Part shown: positions 1 to 8,490 of the stretch, piece after piece | Numbering within the stretch: the stretch's first letter is position 1 | Layout: each line of letters begins with the position of its first letter | Made by a program: the position numbers and the translations under genes | Assembly (NCBI GenBank): GCA_963756115.1 | Contig: CAVWMN010000010.1 | Span: 992,001 to 1,056,000 of the forward strand | Direction of reading: 5' to 3' | Length of the DNA: 64,000 nt | Source of the DNA: JTS-RE37 sp963756115 | GTDB taxonomy: Bacteria; Bacteroidota; Bacteroidia; Flavobacteriales; Flavobacteriaceae | Notes under the pieces: generated by a model | The model's database searches: none | Told to the model about the DNA's origin: nothing | Seen by the model: only the letters and a program-made list of their open reading frames with translations

Positions 1-2
1 TG

Positions 3-863
3 GGCAATCTTTTTAATAAAAAAAGCTTTTCAAAAAAAATCCTCTATAAGGTAGGGTTTTATACCTTCTTTCTGCTACTGGTAATACTTATAATTTATCC
101 GCTTGCAGCGGCTTTGGAGTTGGGTAGATCTCCCCTGGACGGCGTTGTTATCGGCAAATTTATGAATTTCCTGGCCAGCATCGAATTTGTAAGCACCCTG
201 GCATCTATTGCATTCAGCCTTTTTGTAAGCCTGTTTTATTCGGAAATCAGCGATAATGTAGGTCATGGCGTATTGATGAATTTCTTCACCGGCAAGTACC
301 ATAAACCGATTGAAGAAAAACGGATTTTCATGTTTTCCGATATGAAATCCTCGACCACAATTGCCGAGCAGTTAGGCCACATCAAATATTTTGAATTGCT
401 GAGGGAATACTATTCCGATTTCTCGGATGCCATTATGCGCTACATGGGGGAAGTCTATCAGTATATCGGGGATGAAATCGTAATTTCCTGGAAGTATGAG
501 GACGGAGTCAGATACAATAATTGTATCAACTGTTTTTTTGCTATGAAAGAAGACCTCCAAAAAAGAGCGGACTGGTATGCTTCCGTTTTTGGCGTAGCAC
601 CCAGTTTTAAAGCGGCTCTCCATGTTGGCAACGTAACCACGGGGGAAATAGGTGCACTCAAAAAGGAAATCATCTTTACAGGTGATGTTTTGAATACAAC
701 AGCCAGGATCCAGGGACTCTGTAACCAATACGACGTTGGTATCCTCATATCAGAAGATTTGATCAAAGGGCTGAACCCCGGCAATGGGTTTCAAATCGAA
801 TCTTTGGGAACAACCGAATTGAAGGGAAAAACGGAAATCCTGGAACTTTTTACAATTCAGTGA
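3..863 (+). CDS. Membrane-anchored class III adenylate/guanylate cyclase, 5' end outside window
   Basis: The frame is open from the first bases of the window, so the gene begins upstream; the visible part is 286 codons. The first half has two hydrophobic stretches (visible residues about 17-36 and 54-75), followed by a cytoplasmic class III nucleotidyl cyclase catalytic domain (about residues 100-285). Seen motifs are FSDMKSST (first metal-binding Asp), YQYIGDEIV (second metal-binding Asp) and GDVLNTTARIQ, which carries the Asn and Arg used for transition-state binding, so the enzyme looks active. It should make cAMP or cGMP from the nucleoside triphosphate; the substrate cannot be settled by eye. 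A TTG at 114 could be read as a start, but it would cut off a membrane segment, so a 5'-partial gene is preferred. No partner gene is visible downstream. Confidence 0.85.
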   Translation, partial: GNLFNKKSFSKKILYKVGFYTFFLLLVILIIYPLAAALELGRSPLDGVVIGKFMNFLASIEFVSTLASIAFSLFVSLFYSEISDNVGHGVLMNFFTGKYHKPIEEKRIFMFSDMKSSTTIAEQLGHIKYFELLREYYSDFSDAIMRYMGEVYQYIGDEIVISWKYEDGVRYNNCINCFFAMKEDLQKRADWYASVFGVAPSFKAALHVGNVTTGEIGALKKEIIFTGDVLNTTARIQGLCNQYDVGILISEDLIKGLNPGNGFQIESLGTTELKGKTEILELFTIQ

Positions 864-950
864 GGGGTGTTGAAGATCGGTTTGGTTTTGTCTTGACAGC
901 AACAAACGGTCTCCCGTTTCCTTAATTAATATACATCAAAAATCTAAAAA

Positions 951-1679
951 ATGAGAACACTGGTAGTAGGAGCAAGCGGGGCAACAGGGCAACATCTGGT
1001 AGGACAACTTCTCAGCCAGGGTCACCATGTAAAAGCCGTTGTGCGGGCCGCCGAAAGGTTACCGGAATCATTACGTAATCAAAGCCGTTTATCCATTGTT
1101 GAAGCGAGCGTTTTGGATCTCAGCGATGCGGAATTGGCCCAACATGTGGCCGGCTGTGAAGCTGTTGCATCATGCCTGGGCCATAACCTGACCTTTACAG
1201 GCATTTATGGAAAGCCGCGCAGATTGGTGACCGATGCCACGCGAAGCTTATGCGCCGCGATCAAAGCGAACAAACCTGAAAAGCCTGTAAAATACGTGCT
1301 GATGAACACTTCGGGCAACAGAAACCGGGATTTAAATGAACCCATTTCCTTTGGTCAAAAGTTAGTTATCGGATTATTACGGCTATTGCTGCCTCCCCAT
1401 GTTGATAATGAAAAGGCCGCAGATTATTTGCGGACTAAAATCGGCCAAAATGATACGTTGATCGAATGGGCCGCAGTCCGTCCGGATGATTTGATCAATG
1501 AATTAAATGTCACCGCATATGAAGTGTATTCCTCCCCGATCCGAAGTGCTATTTTTGATGCGGGCAAGGTAAGCCGGATCAATGTAGCCCATTTTATGGC
1601 AGCTTTGATCGGTAAAAATGAGCTATGGAAAAAATGGAAAGGACAAATGCCTGTTATGTACAGTGCAGCTCAGGTATAG
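951..1679 (+). CDS. NAD(P)-binding SDR-like / NmrA-type oxidoreductase
   Basis: A 242-residue protein with an N-terminal Rossmann fold: the glycine-rich GASGATGQHL motif at residues 7-16 is the TGxxGxxG dinucleotide-binding loop of atypical short-chain dehydrogenases (NAD(P)H-binding / NmrA-like group). The substrate is unknown. The Tyr-x-x-x-Lys pair of classical SDRs is not evident, as is usual in this group, so it may be a redox sensor or an isomerase-like enzyme. It stands alone on the plus strand, 87 bases after the cyclase gene and convergent with the next gene. Confidence 0.75.
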   Translation: MRTLVVGASGATGQHLVGQLLSQGHHVKAVVRAAERLPESLRNQSRLSIVEASVLDLSDAELAQHVAGCEAVASCLGHNLTFTGIYGKPRRLVTDATRSLCAAIKANKPEKPVKYVLMNTSGNRNRDLNEPISFGQKLVIGLLRLLLPPHVDNEKAADYLRTKIGQNDTLIEWAAVRPDDLINELNVTAYEVYSSPIRSAIFDAGKVSRINVAHFMAALIGKNELWKKWKGQMPVMYSAAQV

Positions 1680-1726
1680 GATGGACTCCTGTCACTTTGG
1701 GAGAAGAAAGTGTGGGGATCTTCTAT

Positions 1727-2164
1727 TTAAAAATAATTGAAATAAAACTCAATGGCATTTCCAAGTACAAAACTTGCCAGGGCGCCTAAAAAGGATATCC
1801 GGCCCAGGTTAAAAGCATTTGAAAAGGCCATCCATAAGGAAATCACGGCACAAATTGCAAATAGTACCATACCATAAACGGGGACCCCGCTCGTTAACAA
1901 ACCCGTTAGGTTAAACAGTATGTCCAGCAAAGCCGTAAATGCAAATAAGGCTAAGGTAAAATTGGACTTTTTATGGCCCGTAAAAAGATATATTGCAGCA
2001 ATACATAACTCAACACATATAGCCAAAGGCCCAAACTGCCCGTAATATGATTTATTGAAATACCCTTCGAAGTTTGAAGGGTATTCGATATTCACGAAAA
2101 AGATAACACCCAATACCAGGGATAATACAAAAAACAGGGTAGCAATTGCCCTTCTGATCTGCAT
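1727..2164 (-). CDS. Small four-helix integral membrane protein, unknown function
   Basis: A 145-residue very hydrophobic protein with about four predicted membrane segments (residues about 7-25, 47-63, 70-90 and 98-118) and a hydrophobic C-terminal stretch. I do not recognise the family. The start is an ATG at 2164. It is a single gene, convergent with the SDR-like gene and separated by about 300 bases from the beta-propeller lipoprotein gene upstream. Confidence 0.6.
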   Translation of the reverse strand: MQIRRAIATLFFVLSLVLGVIFFVNIEYPSNFEGYFNKSYYGQFGPLAICVELCIAAIYLFTGHKKSNFTLALFAFTALLDILFNLTGLLTSGVPVYGMVLFAICAVISLWMAFSNAFNLGRISFLGALASFVLGNAIEFYFNYF

Positions 2165-2368
2165 ATCTTTCCTTTGGTAAACTATAGTTATTTTTCAAAC
2201 TCCTCAATAGCATTCAAAAAACCAAAGCTTTCCTGGTTTCGGGCTACTGCAGTGATTATTTAAGGTATTAATACGATATGGCCTTTGTTAACTCTTATAG
2301 CAAGCTAACAAAATAATTGCAATCCAACATACCTCGTTTACAACTCTGAAAGTAGGCCTCCAAAAAAT

Positions 2369-2412
2369 GGAAAAACTATTCCAGGGTTTTATACCCCGGA
2401 ACAGTTTTTTCC
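2369..2412 (-). terminator. Rho-independent terminator after the propeller lipoprotein gene
   Basis: A long hairpin of about 19 base pairs with few mismatches: the arm at 2369-2387 (GGAAAAACTATTCCAGGGT) pairs with 2393-2412 around a TTTAT loop. Read on the minus strand it is followed by a run of six T. It lies about 50 bases beyond the stop codon of the minus-strand lipoprotein gene. The rest of 2165-2460 shows no gene. Confidence 0.75.
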
Positions 2413-2460
2413 CTGCAACTAAATCATTAACACACCCCTAAGGGCTGGAAACCTCTATGT

Positions 2461-4254
2461 CTATGGCTGTTCTTCCGGTGATATACGGTAGATTCCATTG
2501 ATTCCGCCACCCGAAACATAGATATCACCATTCTGGCCAATAGCTACTCCATCAAAGCTCCACGTTGGGGGAAATCCTTCCGGGCCGGGCTTGCCAGGTT
2601 CAATCCCCTCAACAACGGTAGTTACCTCCCCGGTGGCCAGGTCGATCCGGGAGAGACGGGAAGCACCTGTTTCCACCACCAGCAGGCTTCCTTCCTTTTC
2701 AAAAGCCAATCCTTCGGGAAACAATAGCCCGGAAGCAACCACCACCGGTGTATCCGCGGTTTTGCCATCAAAACCTATCTGCCAAATCAGGCCAGAACCC
2801 CAGTCGGCCATCCATACGGATTCACCATCCGTGGCCAGGCCCCCGGGTGCAAATACGGTGGCATTGTCTATAGGTAATATCATCGAATGGTCACTTGCCC
2901 AAACAACGCCGCCGAGTCCCAGGTCAGACACCACAATATCATCCTTAAACCGGATGGCATCAATGGGAGCCCCCATGGCGTAATGTTCGAGGACCTGATT
3001 TGTCTGGGAATCCCAGACCTGTACCGCACCGCTGAACCAGGAACCAACCACCAGGTGGTTCCCATCCCGTGAAAGGCTCAGGGGTAGTATCAGCGAAACC
3101 GGTGATTCCTGAGGGATCAGATAGCCTTTATAACTGTTTTCCTGTTCGCCGTTCGATCCATTGAACTGGCGCAGATTATAGATATCACCCACGTACACAT
3201 TATCGCGGTCATTGGAACCCGGCAATACGGCCACCCCGGAAGCGGCTATCATTCCCCCGGGGCTGATAATGCGTGCATGCCCGCCTGCCAGGATCTCAGC
3301 CACCCAGCCTTCATCATTATTGGTCATGAAAAGGGTGCCGTCTGAATCAAACACCATATTATCCAGCCCTGGTTCAAGGGTAGTGAACAAGGTTTTTTCC
3401 CCGGTCTTGATACCTACCTGGAATACCTCGCCTGTCTGATCCAGCACATGGAGGATTCCTTTCGGATCGAACTTGGCGGATGCCGGGTTTACAAAGCCGG
3501 ATGCCACTACCTGAACTGTCCCATCCGTAAAAGGGCTTGTGGATACCGGATCGCCTGCCTTACCAACATTCACACTGACTATCAGACCGGCAGCAAACAG
3601 AGGACCGTATAAAAGCCCGTCCTCACAGAAGTCGAACGCGTTCAGAAAACCAAGGGGAAACGGATTTTCCGGAGTAGCCAGGATGATAGGACGCGGCGGT
3701 TCAACCAGGTTGGGATCGAGCTCATATAACCCGTCGCCCAGGAAATCAAGTCCCACGAAGAGGCGCCCGTCGGGTGAGAAGGTGATCGGGTTCACCCCGG
3801 GGGCTACAAACTGCTTGGTCACAACCCCTTCCGGGGTCCTACGTCCCACTTCCCCCACCAGGATGTCTGTCCAGTAAAGCGATCCATCCGGACCGAAGAC
3901 CAGGTCATCCGCACCCATTACCCCCATCTCTGGTCCGAACTGGTCGATAATCGTGCCGTTTTCCCTGTTCATAACAACTATTTCCTGGCCAACCACACTC
4001 CCGATATACAGATTCCCCCCGGGGCCGATGTCAATGCCGTTCGCTCCATCGAGATCGGCGCCCCGGGCCAGCTCGGTCAGCACATAATTCACTTCACTTT
4101 TTTCATCGGTTCCAGGCGTCGATACTGCAGGTTTTTGTGCGGTTTTTGTTGGCTCCACCGCCGGATCCGGACTACAGGAAAAGATGAGGAGCAGCCCGGC
4201 CACCAATGCGTGCTTCAGGAACGGGTTTGCAGATGATTTTTCGATTGTTTTCAT
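2461..4254 (-). CDS. SMP-30/NHL-type beta-propeller lipoprotein
   Basis: A 597-residue exported lipoprotein. The N-terminus has a basic start, a hydrophobic stretch and the lipobox LLIFSC, so Cys28 or thereabouts would be lipidated. The rest is made of repeated beta-propeller blades of the SMP-30/gluconolactonase/NHL type with phrases such as GPGGNLYIGS, FGPDGSLYWTD and FSPDGRLFVGLD. Such proteins act as lactonases, as sugar-binding proteins or only as scaffolds; no catalytic assignment is possible here. It is monocistronic with a strong terminator. A linker rich in Pro and Thr (about residues 29-50) separates the lipid anchor from the propeller. Confidence 0.8.
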   Translation of the reverse strand: MKTIEKSSANPFLKHALVAGLLLIFSCSPDPAVEPTKTAQKPAVSTPGTDEKSEVNYVLTELARGADLDGANGIDIGPGGNLYIGSVVGQEIVVMNRENGTIIDQFGPEMGVMGADDLVFGPDGSLYWTDILVGEVGRRTPEGVVTKQFVAPGVNPITFSPDGRLFVGLDFLGDGLYELDPNLVEPPRPIILATPENPFPLGFLNAFDFCEDGLLYGPLFAAGLIVSVNVGKAGDPVSTSPFTDGTVQVVASGFVNPASAKFDPKGILHVLDQTGEVFQVGIKTGEKTLFTTLEPGLDNMVFDSDGTLFMTNNDEGWVAEILAGGHARIISPGGMIAASGVAVLPGSNDRDNVYVGDIYNLRQFNGSNGEQENSYKGYLIPQESPVSLILPLSLSRDGNHLVVGSWFSGAVQVWDSQTNQVLEHYAMGAPIDAIRFKDDIVVSDLGLGGVVWASDHSMILPIDNATVFAPGGLATDGESVWMADWGSGLIWQIGFDGKTADTPVVVASGLLFPEGLAFEKEGSLLVVETGASRLSRIDLATGEVTTVVEGIEPGKPGPEGFPPTWSFDGVAIGQNGDIYVSGGGINGIYRISPEEQP

Positions 4255-4698
4255 GTGTTTCTAGGAATTAACAAGTTAAACTAATTGACAATTATGGTAT
4301 GGGGAAGCGGGATGGATATGTTTCAGTAGAATAAAAAATCTAGGCGGAGGATTGATCCAACTTCGGGAAAATATGTCTATTATCGATGGCATTGGGAATT
4401 AAAGGACGAAACCATCAAAAAAATGTCCGAAAGATGTGTTTTATCTATCGAACGTGTTACATGCTCAGGCACCTGATAATCAAAATGATACAATTGAAGC
4501 AATCATTTTACCCCAGCTGCTTACATGCCTGATGTAATCCAGACAGCTACCTTGCTTTTTCCCTGGTATACGAAGCATAGAAAATCGAATGACAAAGCAG
4601 TATCGCCAAGGTGAATCCAGTTCTGTTGCGTGCCATTTGATAGCGGGCAACCTCGTTTTTCCTGTTAACAAATTGTACTTTTACTGTAAAGAAAAAAA
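4255..4698. other. Intergenic region, 444 bases, nothing convincing
   Basis: This lies between the divergent lipoprotein and Crp/Fnr-type genes, so it should contain both promoters. A TACTTTTA at 4676-4683 is one base off the TAnnTTTG box and lies 15 bases before the regulator start; no -33 element is clear. Short open frames on the minus strand here lack coding character. Confidence 0.4.
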
Positions 4699-5277
4699 AT
4701 GCATCCCGCCGTATTTCAAAGAATTTACCATCATCCATTGATCACTGCCGATGATATGCAGGAAATTGTTTCCCTGCATACCAAAATCAGGGTCCGGAAA
4801 AATGAACTGTTGCTGAAGGAAGGAAAAATTTCTGATGCCTACTATCTTGTGGAAAAGGGACTGATCCGCTTCTACGTACATGATTATAACGGCAATGAGA
4901 TCACCACCCAATTCATCTGTGAAAATGAGATCGGAAATGAAGTGTCATCCATGTTCCAGCGAATCCCCTCCGTGCAAAACATACAGGCTGTAACCGATGC
5001 AGCGGTTTGGAAAATCGATTTTAATGATTTTCAGCATGTATACCACACCCTGGAGTCGGTACGGGAATGGGGACGGGAGTGGATGTCCGCACAGCTGTTC
5101 CAAAGCCAGCAGCGTGCCATAGAAATGGTTACCCATTCTGCATTGGACCGCTACCTGCAACTCATAGAGCAGAAACCACAGATCATACAGCAGGCACCCC
5201 TCAAGCAGATTGCCTCCTATTTAGGTATTGCTGATACCTCCCTGAGCAGGATCCGCAAAGAAATTACCGCCATATAG
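4699..5277 (+). CDS. Crp/Fnr-family transcriptional regulator
   Basis: A 192-residue protein with an N-terminal cyclic-nucleotide-binding (cNMP) beta-roll (about residues 20-115; for example KNELLLKEGKISDAYYLVEKG) and a C-terminal winged helix whose recognition region reads IASYLGIADTSLSRIRKEI. This is the usual layout of Bacteroidetes Crp/Fnr paralogues, which often have lost cAMP binding; the phosphate-binding cassette is not well preserved here. It directly precedes the operon of small stress or detoxification-like proteins and may regulate it (inference from position only). Confidence 0.85.
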   Translation: MHPAVFQRIYHHPLITADDMQEIVSLHTKIRVRKNELLLKEGKISDAYYLVEKGLIRFYVHDYNGNEITTQFICENEIGNEVSSMFQRIPSVQNIQAVTDAAVWKIDFNDFQHVYHTLESVREWGREWMSAQLFQSQQRAIEMVTHSALDRYLQLIEQKPQIIQQAPLKQIASYLGIADTSLSRIRKEITAI

Positions 5278-5319
5278 CATTTCTTGACCTATGTAAAGTA
5301 AGGTTGCCTTTTCCCTTCC

Positions 5320-5327
5320 TACATTTG
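5320..5327 (+). promoter_or_regulatory. Probable -7 promoter box (TACATTTG) of the 5349-7548 operon
   Basis: TACATTTG fits the Bacteroidetes -7 consensus TAnnTTTG. No correctly spaced TTG -33 element is clear. Its position, only 10 bases before the ATG at 5337 but 22 before the ATG at 5349, favours the latter as the translation start. Confidence 0.5.
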
Positions 5328-5348
5328 AATTAAGAAATGATAGTCAAC

Positions 5349-5789
5349 ATGAAGAATTCGAAGACCCTGTCCTTTTCCGTTCATATCGATGCGGACAGGC
5401 AAAAAATATGGCGGGTTCTCTGGAACCCGGAAACATACGATAAATGGACCCGTGTATTTATGGAAGGCAGCCATTATAAAGGTGTATTGAAAGAAGGTAA
5501 TATCATCCGTTTTTTAAATAAGGATGGAGACGGGATGAGCTCGTTGGTGGAAACAGTTAAAGAAAACGAGCAGTTGGTCTTTACCCATCAAAAGGAACTT
5601 AAAAATGGTATGGAAACCGATTCGGTATGGCAGGATGCAAAAGAGATTTACTCCCTGAAAACTAAAAATGGTACGGGTACAGAATTGCAGGTGGTCATGG
5701 AAATCACCCCGGATATGGAAGATTACTTCAATAATGCTTTTCCTAAGGCATTAACCTTGGTAAAGCAGCTATCAGAACAGGAAATATAA
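5349..5789 (+). CDS. SRPBCC / AHSA1-like domain protein
   Basis: A protein of about 146 residues of the START/Bet v1-like (SRPBCC) superfamily, closest in feel to the activator-of-Hsp90-ATPase-like (AHSA1) group: an N-terminal strand (LSFSVHIDADRQKIWRVL), the WNPETYDKW segment and a long C-terminal helix. These fold around a hydrophobic ligand cavity; ligand unknown. An in-frame ATG lies 12 bases upstream at 5337, but the promoter box position and the usual N-terminus (MKNSKTLSF) favour 5349. It is the first gene of a plus-strand run of five small genes with gaps of 12-56 bases. Confidence 0.8.
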   Translation: MKNSKTLSFSVHIDADRQKIWRVLWNPETYDKWTRVFMEGSHYKGVLKEGNIIRFLNKDGDGMSSLVETVKENEQLVFTHQKELKNGMETDSVWQDAKEIYSLKTKNGTGTELQVVMEITPDMEDYFNNAFPKALTLVKQLSEQEI

Positions 5790-5807
5790 ACCTTAAAGCT
5801 AAAGATA

Positions 5808-6194
5808 ATGAATAAGGGCAATCCAGTAGTTTGGTTCGAAATTTATGTAGACGACCTACAAAGGGCGAGAAAATTTTACGAAAAAGTGTTCGATCTTGGA
5901 ATGCAGGATTTACCCAATCCAACAACCGATAGCATGCAAATGTTGGCTTTCCCCATGGATATGGAAACGAAGAACATGGCCTCCGGGGCCTTGGTGAAAA
6001 TAGAAGGAATGAAAGCCGGGGGTAATAGTACTATTGTCTATTTTGCTAGTGAGGACTGCAGCACAGAAGCAGGACGTATAGAATCAGCTGGTGGTAAAAT
6101 AGTTAAATCAAAAATGAGCCTTGGCGAATATGGTTTTATGGTTTTAGCATCGGATACAGAAGGGAACATGATAGGAATTCATTCATTAAAATAA
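5808..6194 (+). CDS. VOC-family protein (glyoxalase/bleomycin-resistance fold)
   Basis: A 128-residue single-domain VOC protein. The start NPVVWFEIYVDDLQRARKFY and the closing DTEGNMIGIHS are hallmark strands of the paired beta-alpha-beta-beta-beta modules. Members bind a metal and act on small molecules (glyoxalases, dioxygenases) or sequester antibiotics; the substrate here is unknown. It lies 18 bases after the SRPBCC gene and 12 before the DinB-like gene, so is almost surely cotranscribed. Confidence 0.85.
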   Translation: MNKGNPVVWFEIYVDDLQRARKFYEKVFDLGMQDLPNPTTDSMQMLAFPMDMETKNMASGALVKIEGMKAGGNSTIVYFASEDCSTEAGRIESAGGKIVKSKMSLGEYGFMVLASDTEGNMIGIHSLK

Positions 6195-6206
6195 AATCTG
6201 ATAAAT

Positions 6207-6731
6207 ATGGACAGACCCACATCAAAAAAATTGGAGATCATCATCCCGGCTTACCGGATGCATTCACAAAGCTTTTACAATGCCTTGGAAGGAATTACGG
6301 AAAAAGCAGCGTTAAAACGCATTGACAACAATACCAACCACGTAGTGTGGATGGTTGGAAACCTGGTCAATTGCCGGTATTGGATCGGCAGCATGCTGGG
6401 TGTGGAAGAAAAAGATCCGTATGAAGATCTATTCAGGGAAGCCCGTGCACTGGACGAAAATTTAGAATACCCTACATTGGAAGCAATGCGAAAGAATTTC
6501 GCGGCCATCTCGCCGAAAGTATATCAAAAATTGTTGGCCGCTACCGACAGCCAATTGGATAAAACATTTTCTTTTGGCATGAACATCCCGTTTGTCCAGG
6601 AAAATGTCCTGAACATGATCGGTATGTGCATCGGTAGGGAAGACTATCTGTTAGGGCAGATCGGCCTGATGCGAAAAATGCTGGGATTAAAAGGCATGGG
6701 TTATAATATGGATGAAAATTTAAAGTATTAA
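6207..6731 (+). CDS. DinB-like protein
   Basis: A 174-residue all-helical protein of the DinB/YfiT-like metal-binding superfamily: the helix NNTNHVVWMVGNLVNCRYWI resembles the first metal-binding helix of this fold. Only the first His of the usual three-His site is obvious (residue about 47), and the C-terminal HxxxH is replaced by CIGREDYLLGQIGLMRK, so metal binding may be altered. Function unknown; some relatives transfer thiols such as bacillithiol. Same operon as its neighbours. Confidence 0.7.
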   Translation: MDRPTSKKLEIIIPAYRMHSQSFYNALEGITEKAALKRIDNNTNHVVWMVGNLVNCRYWIGSMLGVEEKDPYEDLFREARALDENLEYPTLEAMRKNFAAISPKVYQKLLAATDSQLDKTFSFGMNIPFVQENVLNMIGMCIGREDYLLGQIGLMRKMLGLKGMGYNMDENLKY

Positions 6732-6787
6732 AACCGTGTCTAAAAGAATGAACGTTCAATGATTGTTAAACTAATAAGAACAGACCC

Positions 6788-7222
6788 ATGGCAACTGTAA
6801 ATGCGTATCTGACGTTTAATGGAAACTGCGAAGCAGCTTTTAATTTTTACAAATCTGCCTTTGGCAGCGCGTTCAGGGACTTGAACCGATTTGGCGAAAT
6901 GCCCCCACAGGAAGGTATGCCCCCACTGTCTGAAGAGATGAAAAACAGGATCATGCACGTGAGCTTACCAATAAGCACTGAAACAATTTTAATGGGCAGT
7001 GATACCATTCCCGGCATGGGCCCGGATATTACAGTAGGTACCAATTTTTCCATTTCGATTGGAGCAAATTCAAAAGAGGAAGCCGATAAACTTTGTACAT
7101 CCCTTTCCGATGGCGGGAAAGTTACCATGCCCCTTGAAGAGACTTTTTGGGGTGCCTATTTCGGTATGTGGACAGACAAATTTGGCATTAACTGGATGGT
7201 CAACTATGACCTGCCAAAGTAA
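6788..7222 (+). CDS. PhnB-like VOC-family protein
   Basis: A 144-residue glyoxalase-fold protein of the PhnB / 3-demethylubiquinone-methyltransferase-like group. Typical elements are the start VNAYLTFNGNCEAAFNFYKS, the mid segment ILMGSD, the EEADKLCTSLSDGG helix and the ending WGAYFGMWTDKFGINWMVN. The cellular role of this family is unclear. It is fourth in the run of small genes, 56 bases after the DinB-like gene. Confidence 0.85.
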   Translation: MATVNAYLTFNGNCEAAFNFYKSAFGSAFRDLNRFGEMPPQEGMPPLSEEMKNRIMHVSLPISTETILMGSDTIPGMGPDITVGTNFSISIGANSKEEADKLCTSLSDGGKVTMPLEETFWGAYFGMWTDKFGINWMVNYDLPK

Positions 7223-7260
7223 ATTACGCATTCTCATTCCGGCTAAAAACCAAACAACAG

Positions 7261-7548
7261 ATGGTTGAAGTGTATCGTACAAATGTGGAGAACCAAAAAG
7301 AGGCGGATTTCCTCCAGCGGCAGCTCACCCTGGCATTTCCTCATTATCTGATCAATTTTGACCTGGAGGACTGCGATAAGATACTGCGGGTGGAATGCCG
7401 TGTTGGTTGCATCGCGGTCTTGCGGGTCATTGAACTACTGAAGGATTATGGGTGTATCGCACGTGTGCTTGAAGATACTCCGCCTGTTAAGGATACAAAG
7501 GATAGTGTGTCATCCGGAAATGGAACAACGCAGGCTTCCCTGCGGTAG
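7261..7548 (+). CDS. Small conserved-looking protein, possible ferredoxin-like fold, unknown function
   Basis: A 95-residue soluble protein. The pattern ADFLQRQLTLAFPHYLINFD-LEDCDKILRVE-...-VIELLKDYGCIARVLED suggests a beta-alpha-beta-beta-alpha-beta ferredoxin-like fold similar to heavy-metal-associated domains, but without their CxxC metal site; the Cys of LEDCDK is the only suggestive residue besides CRVGC. The last 20 residues are low complexity. It is the last gene of the operon, and a GC-rich hairpin follows 45 bases downstream. Confidence 0.6.
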   Translation: MVEVYRTNVENQKEADFLQRQLTLAFPHYLINFDLEDCDKILRVECRVGCIAVLRVIELLKDYGCIARVLEDTPPVKDTKDSVSSGNGTTQASLR

Positions 7549-7592
7549 GAATTATAATATGATCCTCAGTAAAGCCTTGATTTGACTACGGT

Positions 7593-7622
7593 CCCGGATG
7601 CACCTTTGGGTGCGCTCCGGGG
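7593..7622. terminator. GC-rich hairpin, possible terminator
   Basis: The arms CCCGGATGCACC and GGTGCGCTCCGGGG pair around TTTG with small bulges. It lies between the end of the plus-strand operon at 7548 and the minus-strand gene fragment ending at 7653, so could end transcription from either side. No clear T run follows, which lowers confidence. Confidence 0.4.
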
Positions 7623-7652
7623 TTCGGGGATGACCACCAGGGCTTTCTCAGA

Positions 7653-7802
7653 TTAATGAAACAATCCTTTGTCTGGTGAAAAGGTATTCGGAACCTGTAT
7701 GCCGCTGTTGATCGTTGGGTTGAGGCCCTTGCTTCGTATCTCGGCCAGTTCCCGTGCTTCTGCAGGCTTACGAGCCTCCATTTCACCGATCACTTTCCGG
7801 AC
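7653..7802 (-). pseudogene. C-terminal fragment of an unidentified minus-strand gene
   Basis: Read on the minus strand, 49 codons follow a stop (7803-7805) and end at a TAA at 7653-7655, with convincing protein-like text: VIGEMEARKPAEARELAEI, then SKGLNPTINSGIQ and NTFSPDKGLFH. There is no start codon at a sensible place. I read it as the tail of a deleted gene; the family is not recognised. It abuts the truncated dehydrogenase, suggesting one deletion removed the 5' halves of two divergent genes. Confidence 0.35.
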
Positions 7803-7862
7803 TTATTCTTTCCGGGCACTGCTGGCTGCATCGGCAGATGACCCGGTATCACACGGGGCAGG

Positions 7863-8468
7863 GCCATTCCCGAGATGTTCCAGACCGTGTACGGCTCCCT
7901 GCACCCGGCGCTGGGGATACAACCGGGAGAAACCCTGCTTATCCGGGGCGGGACCTCCTCCATCGGGATGCTGGCCAGCCAGGTGGCCCGGAATTTTGGG
8001 TTGGCCGTAATGGCCACTACCCGAAATCCGGATAAAAAGGCACAATTACTTGCAAATGGCGCCGGAGAGGTTGTCATAGACGACGGATCGATTTCTGAAA
8101 AATTACGGAATTTCTATCTGCCAGGGGTGGACAAAGTCCTGGAATTAGTGGGCACCCCCACTTTAAAGGATTCCCTCCTATGCATGCGGCCCGGGGGTGT
8201 TGCCTGTATGACCGGGATGCTTTCCGAAAGCTGGACCACCCGGGAGTTTGCCCCCATGGAGTTTATTCCCGCAACCGTGCGCCTGACCGTATATGACAGC
8301 GGGCAGGTAAAGAGCCCTGCATCCGTCTTTCAGGAATTTATCAATGCCGTGCATGCCGGCAATATCAACCTGAACATTGGCAGGGTATTTCAGCTGGATG
8401 AGATCATCCAGGCGCATACCTTAATGGAGAGCAACAGGGCTAATGGAAAGATCGTAGTAGTAACCTGA
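7863..8468 (+). pseudogene. 5'-truncated zinc-type alcohol dehydrogenase / quinone oxidoreductase (MDR)
   Basis: Only the cofactor-binding half of a medium-chain dehydrogenase/reductase remains (about 200 residues; intact members have about 320-340). The frame enters with AIPEMFQTVYGSLH, which in MDR proteins is the segment just before the nucleotide-binding domain, then IRGGTSSIGMLASQVAR (the Rossmann glycine motif) and the C-terminal DEIIQAHTLMESNRANGKIV. Upstream in this frame is a stop at 7839-7841 and no catalytic-domain sequence. An ATG at 7875 would give a 197-residue open frame, but it would lack the catalytic domain, so a pseudogene is more likely than a functional short gene. Confidence 0.7.
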
Positions 8469-8490
8469 GCAAACTTTCCTGGAACATGAA

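Noticed and set aside
4480..4738. Two overlapping minus-strand frames of 63 codons before the Crp/Fnr-type gene
   Set aside because: No start context, no recognisable sequence and overlap with the regulator start.
7669..8010. Open frame with Cys- and Arg-rich text in the dehydrogenase scar
   Set aside because: Arg/Cys/Pro-rich out-of-frame reading over GC-rich coding DNA; the true frame there is the truncated MDR.
8178..8417. Minus-strand open frame inside the truncated dehydrogenase
   Set aside because: The plus frame has clear MDR motifs, so this is a shadow.
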